A stretch of 64,000 bases of DNA from Erinaceus europaeus (GCF_950295315.1 NC_080164.1:55647451-55711450); one strand, 5' to 3'; positions 1-11,224 are shown, numbered from the stretch's first letter. Made by a program: numbers and translations. The notes: generated from the letters alone by a model not told the origin.

Positions 1-59
1 AGAGGGTCCCAAACAGAATTAACCCAGACCTAAAGACACCAAGACATGTCATACTTAGA

Positions 60-365
60 TTGGAAAGGAATAAGGATAAAGAAAGGATCCTCAAGGCTGC
101 AAGAGAAAAACAAAGAGTCACCTACAAAGGAAAACCCATAAGATTAGCAGCAGACTTCTCCATACAAACACTACAGGCCAGAAGAGAATGGCAAGATATC
201 TATCGAGTGCTCAATGAGAAAGGCTTTCAGCCAAGAATACTATATCCTACTAGATTGTCATTCAGACTAGATGGAAGCATCAAAACCTTCTCAGACAAGC
301 AACAGTTGAAGGAAGCAACCATCACCAAGCCTGCCCTGAAAGAAGTTCTGAAAGGTCTCCTATAA
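60..365 (+). pseudogene. L1 ORF1p C-terminal part
   Basis: 101 codons open to a stop, matching the C-terminal half of L1 ORF1p, the RNA-binding chaperone that coats L1 RNA. Visible family features are the KERILKAAREK helix, the ADFS segment, the QARREW motif and the NEKGFQPRILYP stretch before a lysine-rich end. The N-terminal coiled coil would lie upstream; the reading frame before residue 1 was not assessed as coding. The stop lies 56 bp before the ORF2 ATG, as in other mammalian L1s. It is a fragment of a dead element. Confidence 0.88.
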
Positions 366-421
366 ATAGTCAGACCACCACAAATAGGACATATATCAAA
401 ACACTCTAAAACTCTACAAGA

Positions 422-1048
422 ATGGCGTTAAAATATCTTCAATCTTTGATATCAATAAATGTCAATGGCCTGAATTCACCTATTAAAAGACACAGAGTAG
501 GAAGATGGATCAGAAAACACAACCCAACAATATGTTGTCTACAGGAAACTCACCTAACGCAACAAGACAAACACAGACTTAAAGTGAAAGGATGGAAAAC
601 TATCATTCAAGCCAATGGCCCACAAAAAAGGGCAGGAACAGCTATTCTCATATCTGACATGATAGACTTTAAAATAGATAAGATTAAAAAAGATAGGAAT
701 GGACACTACTTAATGCTCAGAGGATCAGTCAATCAAGAGGACTTAACAATTATTAATATCTATGCACCCAATGAGAAGCCATCTAAATACATCAAACTTC
801 TACTGAAAGAGCTACAGCAATATATTAACAGTAACACAATCATAGTAGGGGACTTCAACACCCCACTATCTCAACTTGACAGATCATCCAGGCAGAAAAT
901 CAGTAAAGACATAAGGGAGCTAAATGAAGAGATAGATAAACTAGAACTATTGGACATTTTCAGAGTCATTCATCCCAAAAAACTGGAATACACATTTTAC
1001 TCAAATCCACATGGATCATTCTCAAGGATAGACCATTTGTTAGGCCAC
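422..1048 (+). pseudogene. L1 ORF2p endonuclease domain (truncated)
   Basis: Start of L1 ORF2p, covering almost the whole AP-like endonuclease that nicks target DNA to prime reverse transcription. Active-site landmarks are present: the Asn in INVNGLN, the Glu in LQETHLT, the Asp/Asn in GDFNTPLS, and the Asp-His pair in SRIDHLLG. No stop interrupts these about 209 codons. The frame then runs into poly-A and SINE sequence, so the RT and C-terminal domains are missing. It cannot mobilise itself. The intact catalytic residues suggest a fairly recent copy. Confidence 0.88.
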
Positions 1049-1064
1049 AAAAAAAAAAAAAAAT

Positions 1065-1243
1065 TTTATTTACTGAGTAGTAACAGACAGAAATCTATCA
1101 GGAAGGGAGAGACACCTGGAGCACTGCTTCATCGCATGTGAAGCTTCCCCCCACTTCAGGTAGGGACTTGGGTGCTTGAAACCCGGTCCTTGTATATTGT
1201 GACATGTGTACTCTACCAGGTGTACCATGGCCTGGCCCTGCTT
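1065..1243 (-). mobile_element. SINE-A
   Basis: Reverse-oriented SINE-A: T-rich end at left, GAGAGACACCTGGAGCACTG body, B-box region (CTTGAAACCCGG) and head complement CACCAGGTG-like at about 1215-1240. It directly abuts the truncated L1. Confidence 0.8.
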
Positions 1244-1845
1244 GTATATATTTTTTTAACACATAGGCAGTATTATGCTGAAAAAGAAAACTATGAACTA
1301 GGAAATTTTAAGTCTGAAAGGGAAGATGAAGGAGTGAGGCATAGGACATATCCTAGAGGATCTCACTCATTCATGTGACTTTACCATTGGTCCTAAGATC
1401 ATATACCCAGCTTGGATTTCTCCATGAACTTCATACTTGCGTACCCCATTATCTACTTGATACCTTTTTTGAGAGTCCTACTTGGCATCCCAAGCCCAAC
1501 CTACTCAACGTCCTTTCTCAAGTTTACTTTTCCTCCCATAAACTTTGAATCAGCATCTTCCCAGACACCAGTTAGAAGTGAGGAGCCATCTTTGACTCTA
1601 TCCCCCACATAATCCAGACACTCAGTCACCAAGTTCTGTTGATTTTACCAGTCAACTATAAATCAATTTCTTCATTTTGACTGCTAGTGCCCTTGTTCAA
1701 ACCTTTATCTTATCTGACTTACTAGAGTGACCTTTAAACTATTACATCTAGGTGATAGTTTCAAAGAATTTACCCATTTATAAGCCATTCACATCTATTC
1801 AAAACCATTACTTCTTGAATCATGTATAAAGTCACATAAGACCAG
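1244..1845. other. Unassigned single-copy-like sequence
   Basis: About 600 bp with no recognised repeat, no convincing coding potential and no RNA gene. Short ORFs here lack any recognisable motif. Confidence 0.5.
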
Positions 1846-2289
1846 GGGCTGGACAATAGTGTATCAGGTTAAGCACACATGGTGCAAACTGCAAGGGCCA
1901 TAAGGATCCTGGTTCGAGCCCTCAGCTCCCCACCTGCAGGGGGGTTGCTTCACAAGTGGTGAAGCAGGTCTGCAAATTTCTGTCTTTCTCTTTCCTCTCT
2001 ATCTTCCCCTCCTATCTCCATTTCTCTCTGCCCTATCCAATAACAATAATAATAATAACAACCACAACAATGATAGATCTGCAGGTGTCTATCTTTCTAT
2101 CCTCCTCTCTGTCTTCCCCACCTCTCTTGATTTCTCTCTGCCCTCCTCTTTCAATTTTTCTCTGTCCTATCCAATAACAATAGCAACTACAACAAGAGCA
2201 ACAAAATGAGAAAAATGGCCTCCAGGAGCAGTGGATTCTTAGTGCAGGCACCGAGCCCCAGCAATAATTCTGGAGAAAAAAAAAAAAAG
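1846..2289 (+). mobile_element. SINE-B, long form with internal duplication
   Basis: Head (GCACACATGGTGCAAACTGC), B box (GGTTCGAGCCC) and pyrimidine-rich body. A second body copy starts at about 2076 (GATCTGCAGGTGTCTATC), then comes the long-form 3' module (GGCCTCCAGGAGCAGTGG) and an A tail. The two bodies suggest a SINE dimer or a template jump. Confidence 0.85.
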
Positions 2290-2917
2290 ATCCCTCATCC
2301 CTCCCTCCATTGTTACTGGTCATCTCTATGAGGAACAACACAATAGACCCCTTTGTGGGTCCCCATAGGACCTTACCCTCAACTTGGATCAATAACAGTA
2401 GAGAATGTTCCATCCTCTGAAGGGAGGCTGAACAACATACTCTATGTTCCACCTGAGGAAGATGGGTCCTGAAATTGGAGCAGCTTGGAACATTCCTACT
2501 CATGACCACAGAATGTGAGCTCAGATCTACAGGGATGCAGAGGTCTCTCTAAGCTGAATATGGGCCCCAGATGAGATCAAATCAATGGGATTTATAGTCA
2601 GCAATGTTTATACACCTTTCCCATATTTGGGAGCTACTCTCTTCCCTGATCCAGCTTACTGGTCCTTTTTCTAGCTATGACATCATCTCCCCAGACAACA
2701 ACTTGGATCCACCTGCATATCAGATGTCAGGAAAAAAACAAAAACAAACAAAAAAACAAAAACAACTAGTATAGTCATGGGCCCTTTGGAATATAACTAA
2801 AATAGGACTACTAACTATCTACAAAACAGAGACCCCCTCAACTCTTCATCTGAACTATTCCAGCCTTTAGGTTCATGATTAGTCAACGATTCATATGACT
2901 TTATATGGTAACTCTGT
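2290..2917 (+). mobile_element. Family X retroposon, 5' portion
   Basis: Starts within the right palindrome arm (2301 onward, TTACTGGTCATCTC). It runs through the family X body (CCCATATTTGGGAGCTACTC, GGGCCCTTTGGAATATAAC). It is broken at 2917 by the L1 below and resumes at 6287. Confidence 0.85.
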
Positions 2918-3254
2918 TTTTTAATTTCTTTACTGGGGAATTAATGTTTTGCATTCAACAGTTAATACAATAGTTAATACAATTTCCCAGTTTTCCATAT
3001 AACAATACAAACCCCACTAAGCCCTATGTCATCCTTCTTGGAACTGTATCTTTTACTTTGGTGTAATACACCAATTCCAGTTCAGGTTGTGTTTTCTTTT
3101 CTGATCTTGTTTTTCAACTTCTGCCTGAGAGTGAGATCATCCCATATTCATCCTTCTGCTTCTTACTTATTTCACTTAACATGAATTTTTCAAGTTCCAT
3201 CCAAGATCGTCTGAAAATGGTAAAGTCACTGTTTTTAATAGCTGAGCAGTATTC

Positions 3255-3312
<58 letters not shown>
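3255..3312. repeat. (TA)n microsatellite
   Basis: About 29 TA units. They expand from the TATATA tract in the L1 ORF2 C-terminal region, next to the TMEYCSAIKN segment. Confidence 0.97.
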
Positions 3313-3315
<3 letters not shown>

Positions 3316-3941
3316 ACAACTTGCTCAGCGACTCATCTGTTGTTGGACATCTGGGTTGCTTCCAGGTTTTGGCTATTACAAATTATACTGCCAAGAACAT
3401 ATGTGTACACAGATCTTTTTGGATGTGTGTATTGGGTTCCTTAGGATATATCCCCAGGAGAGGAATTGCAGGATCATAGGGTAGGTCCATTTCTAGCCTT
3501 CCAAGAGTTCTCCAGACTGTTCTCCACAGAGGTTGGACCAATTGACATTCCTACCAGCAGTGTAGGAGGGTTCCTTTGTCCCCACAACCCCTCCAGCATT
3601 TGCTGCTGTTACCTTTTCTGATGTATGACATTCTCACAGGAGTGAAGTGGCATCTCATTGTTGTCTTTATTTGCATTTCTCTGACAATCAGAGACTTGGA
3701 GCATTTTTTCATGTGTTTCTCGGCTTTTTGGATCTCTTCTGTGGTGAATATTCTGTCCATGTCCTCCTCCCATTTTTGGATGGGGTTATTTGTTGTCTTG
3801 TTGTTGAGATTTGCAAGTTCTTTATACATTCTGGTTATTAGACTCTTGTCTGATGTATGGCATGTAAAGATCTCCCATTCTGTGAGGGGTCTCTTGATTT
3901 GGGTAGTAGTTTCTTTAGCTGTGCAGAAGCTTTTTAATTTT

Positions 3942-4221
3942 TTTTTAATTTTTTTATATTTATTTATTCCCTTTTGTTGCCCTTGTTGTTTTATTGTTGT
4001 AGTTATTATTGTTGTTGTCGTTGTTGGATAGGACAGAGAGAAATGGAGAGAGGAGGGGAAGACAGAGAGGAGGAGAGAAAGATAGACACCTGCAGACCTG
4101 CTAAACCGCCTGTGAAGCAACTCCCCTGCAGGTGGGGAGCCGGGGTTCGAACCAGGATCCTTATGCCGGTCCTGTGCTTTGCGCCACCTGCGCTTAGCCC
4201 GCTGCACTACAGCCCAACTCC
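3942..4221 (-). mobile_element. SINE-B inside L1
   Basis: Reverse SINE-B with a clear target duplication, AGAAGCTTTTTAATTTT, at about 3926-3942 and 4222-4238. Both copies lie in L1 ORF2 sequence. B-box complement GGTTCGAACCAGG at about 4144. Confidence 0.93.
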
Positions 4222-4321
4222 CAGAAGCTTTTTAATTTTATGTAGTCCCATATGTTTATGCTTGTCTTAGTCTTCTTTGTAATTGGATTCGTTTCATTGA
4301 AGATGTCTTTAAAATTTATGT

Positions 4322-4558
4322 GGAGGGGCCAAGTGGTGGTGCGCCTGGTTGAGCGCACATGTTACAATGCGCAAGGACCTAGGTTTGAGTCCCTGGCCCC
4401 CACCTGCAGGGGGAATGCTTCACAAGTGATGAAGCAGTGCTTCAGGTGTCTGTCTGTCTGTCTTTCTCTCTATCCCATCCATCCCTCTTGATTTCTGGCT
4501 TTCTCTATCCAATAAATAAATAGAGATAACAAAAAACATTTAAAAACATTTAAGAAAA
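4322..4558 (+). mobile_element. SINE-A inside L1
   Basis: Head GTGGTGCGCCTGGTTGAGCG, B box, CCCACCTGCAGGGGG body, a (TCTG)n stretch and an AATAAATAAATAGAGATAA tail. L1 sequence continues on both sides (AAATTTATG / AAATTATGC). Confidence 0.9.
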
Positions 4559-4963
4559 AAAATTATGCAGAAAAGAGTTCTGCCAATATTTTCCTCTAAG
4601 TATCTGATAATTTGTGGTCTAACGTCCAAGTCCTTGATCCACTTGGGATTTACTTTTGCATTTGGTGAAATATAGTGGTTCAGTTTCATTCTTCTGCATG
4701 TTTCAAGCCATTGTTTCCAACACCCTTTGTTGAAGAGACTCTACTTTGCCCATTTAATAGTGTGGACACCTTTGTCAAAGATTAGATGTCCATAGGTGTG
4801 GGGGTTTAATTCTGGGCTGTCAGTTCTATTCCACTGGTCAGTGTGTCTATTCATGTTCTAGTACCAAGCAGTTTTGATGACAATGGCCCTATAATACAAT
4901 TTGAGATCTGGGAGTGTGATGCCTCCGGTTCTGTTCTTTTTTCTCAAGATTGTTTTGGTAATT

Positions 4964-5854
4964 CTAGGTCTTTTCTGGTTCCAGATAAAACATTTGTAGC
5001 ATTTTTTCTATTCTCCTAAAAAATGTGGTTGGGATCTTGATGGGGACAGCATTAAATTTGTAGTTGGCTCTGGGTAGTATATTCATTTTGATGATGTTAA
5101 TTCTTCCAACCCATGAACATGGAATATCTTTCCACTTCTTTGTGTCTTTTTCAATTTCTTTGAGTAGTAACTCATCATTTTCAGTATGCAAGTCTTTCAC
5201 TTCTTTGGTTAGGTTTACTCCTAGATATTTTATTGTTTTTGTTGCTATAGTAAAAGGAATTGATTTCTGGATTTCAATTTCTTCTAACTTAGTGTTTGCA
5301 TAGAGGAATGCCACTGACTTTTGAATGTTAATTTTGTAGCCTGACACCTTACTGTATTTCCTGATGATTTCCAAAAGCTTCTTGCTGGATTCCTTAGGTT
5401 TTTCTATGTATACTATCATGTCATCTGCAAATAGGGAGAGTTTGACTTCTCTTCCAATCTGTATTCCTTTAATTCCTTGCTCCTGCCTGATTGCTATGGC
5501 AAGAACTTCCAACACTATGTTGAATAGTAATGGTGATAGTGGGCAGCCCTGTCTAGTACCTGATCTGAGGGGAAATGCTTCCAGTTTCTCACCACTAAGT
5601 ATGCTGTTGGCAGTAGGTTTGCTACATATAGACTCCACTATCTTCAGGAATTTTCCATCTATTCCCATTTTTTGTAGTGTTTTGATCATAAAGGGATGTT
5701 GTATTTTGTCAAAGGCTTTCTCTGCATCTATTGATATGACCATGTAGTTTTTGGTCTTGCTTTTGTTGATGTGGTGGATCATGTTGATTGATTTACATAT
5801 ATTAAACCAACCTTGCATGCCTAGGAATAAACCCCACTTGGTCATGATGAACAA
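4964..5854 (-). pseudogene. L1 ORF2p reverse transcriptase, central part
   Basis: 296 codons without a stop on the minus strand, covering palm and thumb of the L1 reverse transcriptase. Catalytic landmarks are [10 protein letters not shown] (first Asp, residue 43), [14 protein letters not shown], and LFADDMIVY, whose FADD box (residues 142-145) is the active site. A conserved [13 protein letters not shown] segment and the [17 protein letters not shown] start of the thumb follow. The N-terminal RT piece is at 5934-6242 in a separate reading block. The frame ends near 4964, before SINE-interrupted C-terminal sequence. It is a dead, fairly well preserved copy. Confidence 0.9.
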
Positions 5855-5933
5855 TCTTTTTAATATACTGCTGTATCTGGTTGGCTAGAATTTTGTTCAA
5901 TATTTTTGCATCTATGTTCATTAGAGATATTGG

Positions 5934-6242
5934 TCAGTAGTTTTCTTTTTTGGTTGTGTCCCTGTCTGCTTTTGGTATCAGAGTGATATTGGCTTCATAG
6001 AAGCTGGCAGGGAGTATTCCAGTGTCTTCAATCTTCTGGAAGACTTTTAAAAGCAGAGGTATTAGTTCTTCTTTGAAGGTTTTGTAGAATTCATTTGTAA
6101 AACCATTTGGTCCGGGACTTTTATTTTGGGGAAGATTTTTGATAACTGTTTCAATTTCATTAGCTGTGACGGACCTGTTCATGTTATCTGCTTCCTCTTT
6201 ACTTAGTTTTGGAAGTTGGTAGGTATCTAGGAAATCATCCAT
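5934..6242 (-). pseudogene. L1 ORF2p, N-terminal RT segment
   Basis: About 100 codons matching the start of the L1 RT domain, which reverse transcribes L1 RNA at the nicked target. Landmarks are a region before the RT that begins [12 protein letters not shown], then [19 protein letters not shown] and the [10 protein letters not shown] segment. The next ORF2 block (5854 downward) is separated by a stop or frameshift around 5855-5933. The element is 5'-truncated just upstream, so the endonuclease is absent. Confidence 0.88.
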
Positions 6243-6286
6243 TTCTTCCAGGTTTTCCAGCTTGGTGGCATATAGTTATTCATAGA

Positions 6287-6705
6287 ACTTTATATGTTAA
6301 CTCTTTTTTTTCAGCCACCAGGTTCCAGATGCTACCATGATGTCAACCAGACTTCTCTGAGCAGAGGACCCCACCAATGTGTCCTGGAGTCCCACTTCCC
6401 CAGAACCCCGCCCCACTAGGGAAAGAGAAAGAGAGAGAGAGAGAGACTGGGAGTATGGATAGACCAGCCAATGCCCATGTTCAGCAGGGAAGCAATTACA
6501 GAAGCCAGACCTTCCACTTTCTGCACCCCATAATGACCCTGGGTCCATATTCCCAGAGGGATAAAAGAATAGGAAAGCTATCAGGAGAGGAGATGGGATA
6601 TGGAGTTCTGGTGGCAGGAATTGTGTGGAGTTGTACCCCTCTTATCCTATGGTATTTGTTAATGTTTCCTTTTTATAAATAAAAATAAAAAAAAATTAAG
6701 TCACA
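6287..6705 (+). mobile_element. Family X retroposon, 3' portion
   Basis: Continues the copy begun at 2290: CAGCCACCAGGTTCCAGATG, the GAAAGAGAAAGAGAGAG tract, GGGTCCATATTCCCAGAGGG and a TATAAATAAAAATAAAAAAA tail. Confidence 0.88.
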
Positions 6706-6721
6706 TAAGACCATACCATTC

Positions 6722-6996
6722 TTTTTAAAAAATATTTTTTATTCCCTTTTGTTGCCCCTTTTTTTTTATTGTTGTTGTAGTTATTGTTGTCATTGATGTT
6801 GTCATTGTTAGATAGGACAGAGAGACATGGAGAGAGGAAGGGAAGACAGAGAAGACAGAAAGATAGACACCTGCAGACCTGCTTCACCACCTGTGAAGCG
6901 ACCCCCGCCCTGCAGATGGGGAGCCAGGGGCTCCTTATGCCGGTCCTTGGACTTCATGCCACATGCGCTTAACCTGCTGCGCTACTGCCCGACTCC
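6722..6996 (-). mobile_element. SINE-B
   Basis: Reverse SINE-B just past the tail of the family X copy. Target duplication AAGACCATACCATTC / AAGACTATACCATTC at about 6707 and 6997. Confidence 0.9.
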
Positions 6997-7034
6997 TAAG
7001 ACTATACCATTCTTTTGCGTTCATACTATGCTTT

Positions 7035-7211
7035 AGTACAGCTAGGAGGTGGCATAGTGGGTCAGTGTTGGATTCTTAAGAGCACCTGTTAGCACAGTTG
7101 TTCCACATAGACTTGCCAATTTCCTTTTCTTCTTTCTTAGCTTCAGAGATCCGACGCAATCAGGCTTGTTCATGGTAGTATGGCTGTAGACTCTTCTTCC
7201 TTCCTTCCTTC

Positions 7212-7261
<50 letters not shown>

Positions 7262-7405
7262 CTTTCTTTTCACAGATGTCAAACCTTCATCTGAAGACTT
7301 TCCTGCTTATTCCTTATCTCCCTCCTTTTTGTCTTGCTTGCACCTGGGTCTTTACACATAGTAAAGTGTGTGCACTACCAGCTGAGCCATCTCTTAGCTC
7401 CCTGA
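7035..7405. repeat. Old SINE pieces around a (TTTC)n microsatellite
   Basis: 7040-7110 resembles a diverged SINE-D head (AGGAGGTGGCATAGTGGG). 7193-7265 is (TTCC)n then (TTTC)n. 7266-7405 is a reverse SINE-F-like unit ending in AGCTGAGCCATCTC. Confidence 0.65.
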
Positions 7406-8440
7406 ACTTCTGTCTTTTCTGAGCCATTGCATTTCAGTCTCTGTGATAGCAGCTAACATTGCATTAATATGAGAGTATATCCAGAAACAGAGAAATAAGG
7501 TTTAAATCTAGTAATGGGGGAAGGGAACAGAATGCCAGGAGGAATAGTGTAGTTTTAACTCATAGTTAATGGAGAAATACTGCAGCTTTTTAAACTTGAG
7601 AGTGCTGTGATGGATGGAGGCAGTGTTTCATGAAAAAGATCGTTATTATGACACCTTCATACAATTGTTATTCATTAAATTATTAAATAATGTAAGCCTG
7701 AAACAGACCAGGATATTGAGGATGAAAATGAAGTAAAAAGTAAAGAGGAAGGAAAACAATCAAGGACTATTACAAAGACATCTTGATAGCCAAGTGGATA
7801 AAAAGAATAAGAACCAAGAGTTAAAAAAAAAAGGTCCTAGATTTCTCATCTGGAAAACATTGATATAGAAGGAATTGTTCTCAAGAAAACAGGAATAGAG
7901 TAAAATTCATTAATAGTTTGGAATATGACAGCAGACTCTGACCCTACTATCATCAATTTCATCTATTCCCTCTTCTATCCCATACCATCTTAGAGGTAAA
8001 TTTCAGGAGAGGAGGCAGTCCCTAAAGTTCTCATATTGCTCTAAGGAAACCTGCCCCACTCACCTGTTTTCATTTAAGGAACTGAAACATGAAGTTTGTG
8101 AACATTCAGAAAAATGAAATCTTAGTACATGAAAACTACAAAGCAATCATAAAACATTCATTTAAAAAAACTCTATACTATATACAGTCTACAATATTAT
8201 ATGTGAGTATATATGCTGATTTTGTGTCCAGTATGGCTTAGAAGCATGACACAGTGTACTAATGCAGTTTCTGTGACATAGTAGTTGATGTTTAACAAAC
8301 ATGAGATTCAATAATTATTTGTTCAAAATTGGAATTAGCATTTGTCAGAACTAGTAGCAAGTCATCAACACTTAAAGTCATATGATATGGCTGATATGCC
8401 TCAACAGAGAATAGTTAAATTTTAAGGTTGGAAAGTCTTA
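7406..8440. other. Unassigned AT-rich sequence
   Basis: About 1 kb with no recognised repeat, gene or RNA, and no coding signal. It may hold old, unrecognisable repeats. Confidence 0.45.
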
Positions 8441-8762
8441 TTTTCTCTCTTTTTTTTAAAAATATTTATTTATTTATTCCCTTTTGTTGCCCTTATTGTT
8501 TTATTGTTGTAGTTATTATTGTGGGCAAATGCTAGAAGAAGAAGTTATTATTGTTGTTGTTGTTGGATAGGACAGAGAGAAATGGAGAGAGGAGGGGAAG
8601 ACAGAGAGGGGAAGAGAAAGACAGACACTTGCAGACCTGCTTCACCGCCTGTTTAGCGACTCCCCTGCAGGTGGGGAGCCGGGGCTCAAACCACGATCCT
8701 TACGCTGGTCCTTGCGTTTTGTGCCACATGCGCTTAACCTGCTGTGCTACCACCCGACTCAT
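8441..8762 (-). mobile_element. SINE-B carrying a 20-bp insertion
   Basis: Reverse SINE-B (CCCTTTTGTTGCCC at left, B-box complement at about 8685). Its TTATTATTGT tract is interrupted at 8523-8542 by the tiny GAA-tailed insertion described separately. Confidence 0.92.
8523..8542 (+). mobile_element. Ultra-short GAA-tailed retroposon insertion
   Basis: Twenty bases, GGGCAAATGCTAGAAGAAGA, flanked by a perfect 12-bp duplication AGTTATTATTGT (8511-8522 and 8543-8554). They match the extreme 3' end of the element at 15061-15245 with one base change. This looks like a 5' truncation down to the tail. Confidence 0.8.
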
Positions 8763-8900
8763 TTTTTTTTTTTTAAACTAGACCTCTGTCTTATGGTCAT
8801 GGATAGAACCTGGGACCCCAGAGCCTTAGACTGACCTGGGACCTCAGAGCCTTGGGCATGGAAGTCTTTTGTATAACCACTATGCTATCTCCCCAATTCA
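8763..8900 (-). mobile_element. SINE-E, partly duplicated
   Basis: Reverse SINE-E: AACCTGGGACCCCAGAGCC, then a repeat of the same segment (GACCTGGGACCTCAGAGCC), ending in ATAACCACTATGCTATC. Confidence 0.75.
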
Positions 8901-9545
8901 GCTGGAAAGAATCTTAGATCATTTGATTTACCTCCTCATTTGATATATGAGGAAACTAAGGCACAGAAAACTTAAGTACTTTGTTTTGTACAGTTAGTTC
9001 ATACTAATTAGTTGCTGAGTTGGGAAATGAAACTCGTCCTCTAGACTCTTAGTTGAATCATTTATGCCCCTAACATACTATATTTTCAAATATCTAAGAT
9101 GTAAAGTAATACAAAAATATTCGTTAGTATCTGGCAAAATAGCGCACTTAGTGCACTACTTTGTCATTTATGCAAAGTTCTAATCCACCGCTCACCGCAG
9201 TGGAGGAAACTTTTTGTGCTGTGGTTTCTTTCCCTTTGTCTCTGCTTCTCTGTCTCTACCTGAAAAAGTTACCCTGGTGAAGTGCTATTTACACATAAAT
9301 ATGTATGTGTATATATTTATCTGTTATGTATGTCAGTTAATGGTAATTATTTTTAATTTAGTCTATTTATGCATTTATGTACTTAGTTATATTTAGATGG
9401 AGACAGAGTTAGGGAGAAAGAGTGAAAGAAACCATAGCACCATGTACACATGTATCCATAAATTAGGCCAAAATATATACCTGAAAGCAAAAATGTACAA
9501 CAGTCTGCAGTGAGTCAATAAATGAAGCAAGCAAGTAGAAAGACC
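8901..9545. other. Unassigned sequence with one SINE-F-like unit
   Basis: 9130-9270 resembles an old tRNA-like SINE (AGTGCACTACTTTGTCATTT then a pyrimidine tract). The rest is unassigned and AT-rich. Confidence 0.5.
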
Positions 9546-10437
9546 CCAAAATACACTATATGTGGATCAACAATGATAGAGAACATTCCATCCTCCGAAG
9601 TGGGGGTGGATAACATACTCTATCTACCACCTGAGGAAGATGGGTTCTGAAATTGGTGCAACTTGGAATATTCCTACTCATGGCCACAGAATTCGAGCTC
9701 AGACCTACAGGGATGCAGAGGTTACATAGGCTCCTAAGCTGAATATGGGCTCCAGATCAAATCGATGGGGTTTACAGTCAACAATATTTATACACCTTTC
9801 CCATATTTGGGAGCTACTCTCTTCCCTGATCCAGCTTTCTAGCCCTTTTTTCCAGCCATGACATCATCTCCTCAGACAATAACTTGGGTCCACCTGCATA
9901 GCATATGTCAAGGCCAGGAAAAAAAAAAAAAAAAACTAGTATAGTCACAAGTCCTTTGGAATATAACTAAAATAGAACTACTAGTTATCTACAAATGGAG
10001 ACCCCCAAATCTTCATCTGCACTATTCCAGCCTTTAGGTTCATTATTAGTCAACAATTCATATGACTTTATATGTTAACTCTTTTTTCAGCCACCAGGTT
10101 CCAGATGCTACCATGATGCCAACCAGACTTCCCTGGACAGATGACCCTACCAATGTGTCCCGGAGTCCTGCTTCCCTAGAGCCCCTAGGGAAAGAGAGAG
10201 ACAGGCTGGGAGTATGGATCAATCTGCCAATGCCCATGCTCAGCGGGGAAGCAATTACAGAAGCCAGACCTCCCACCTTCTGCACCCCATAATGACCCTG
10301 GGTCCATATTCCCAGAGGGTTAAAGAATAGGAAAGCCATCAGGGGAGGGGATGGGATACAAATTTCTGGTGATGGGAATTGTGTGGAGTTGTACCCTTCT
10401 TATCCTATGTTTTTTTGTCAGTGTTTCCTTTTTTTTT
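9546..10437 (+). mobile_element. Family X retroposon
   Basis: Starts inside the right palindrome arm (GATAGAGAACATTCCATCC) and runs to the 3' tail. The tail is hit by a SINE-D and a SINE-A; a short remnant (AATGTTTCCTTTTTATAAA) reappears at 10807 before (GAAA)n at 10831-10865. Confidence 0.88.
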
Positions 10438-10585
10438 TTTTTTAAGATTTTATTTATTTAAAAGAAAGATAGGAGGAGAGAGGAAGAACCAGACATCAAT
10501 CTGGCACATGTGCTGCCAGGGATCGAACTCGGGACCTCATACTTGAGAGTCCAAAGATTTACCACTGCACCACCTCCCGGACCAC
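10438..10585 (-). mobile_element. SINE-D in family X tail
   Basis: Reverse SINE-D (GATCGAACTCGGGACC, ACCACCTCCCGGACC). Duplicated target CAGTGTTTCC on both sides. Confidence 0.88.
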
Positions 10586-10806
10586 CAGTGTTTCCATTTT
10601 ATTTATTTTTAAAAACTATCTTTATTTAATAGATAGGGACAGCTAGAAATTGAGAGGGTAGGTGGTAATAGGGAGAGAGACATCTGCAATACTGCTTTAC
10701 CACTTGCAAAGCTTTCCCCCTGAAGGTAGGGACCGGGGGCTCGAACCCTGGTCCTTGCATATTATAGCATGTGCACTCAACCAGGTGCACCACCACTGGG
10801 GCCCCT
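10586..10806 (-). mobile_element. SINE-A in family X tail
   Basis: Reverse SINE-A with head complement CACTCAACCAGGTGCACC. A family X tail motif AATGTTTCCTTTT follows, so the same site was hit twice. Confidence 0.87.
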
Positions 10807-10828
10807 CAATGTTTCCTTTTTATAAAAA

Positions 10829-10864
<36 letters not shown>

Positions 10865-10940
10865 AACCATAGCACCAAAGTTTCCCTGTTTCCCTCAATG
10901 CAGAGGGGGCTAGGTTTGAATGTGGGCTGTGCAATTTACT

Positions 10941-11212
10941 TTTTTAAAAATATTTGTTTTCCCTTTTGTTGCCCTTGTTTTTTCATTGTTGTAGTTATTG
11001 ATGTCATTGTTGTTGAATAGGATAGAGAGAAGTGGAGAGAGAAGGGGAAGACAGAGAGGGGGAGAGAAAGATAGACACCTGCAGACCTACTTCACCACCT
11101 GTGAAGCGACTCCTCACAGGTGGGGAGCCAGGGGCTTGAACCGGGATCCTTAAGCCAATCCTTTCGCTTTGCGCCATGTGCGCTTAACCCGCTGCGCTAC
11201 CACCGGACTCCT
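10941..11212 (-). mobile_element. SINE-B
   Basis: Reverse SINE-B, with CCCTTTTGTTGCCC near the left end and CGCTTAACCCGCTGCGCTAC near the right. ATTTACT... flanks (10935 and 11214) suggest a target duplication, TTTACTTTTTTAAAAA against TTTACTCATTTAAAAA. Confidence 0.88.
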
Positions 11213-11224
11213 CAATTTACTCAT

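Larger units (their letters stand above)
1..1062 (+). mobile_element. L1 retrotransposon fragment, 3'-truncated
   Basis: Plus-strand L1 carrying the end of ORF1, the short inter-ORF spacer (about 56 bp) and the start of ORF2. The 5' end lies outside the window. The L1 stops inside the endonuclease domain at an A-run (1049-1062) and is followed at once by a minus-strand SINE. Losing the 3' end is the reverse of the usual L1 truncation. Premature polyadenylation or later rearrangement could both explain it. Confidence 0.9.
2918..6286 (-). mobile_element. L1, 5'-truncated, inserted in family X
   Basis: Minus-strand L1 running from poly-T and 3' UTR (left) through ORF2 to a 5' truncation near 6286. 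The target duplication is visible: ACTTTATATGGTAACTCT ends at 2917, and ACTTTATATGTTAACTCT (one mismatch) starts near 6285. Both are parts of the same family X sequence. ORF2 is fragmented: C-terminal pieces at about 3120-3926 and 4560-4960, RT pieces at 4964-5854 and 5934-6242. Two SINEs interrupt it. Confidence 0.92.

Noticed and set aside
3114..3484. ORFs rich in YIYIYI on both strands
   Set aside because: They are translations of the (TA)n microsatellite and the flanking L1, not genes.
3551..4207. 218-codon minus ORF
   Set aside because: It joins SINE-B translation to an L1 ORF2 fragment. It is not a distinct gene.
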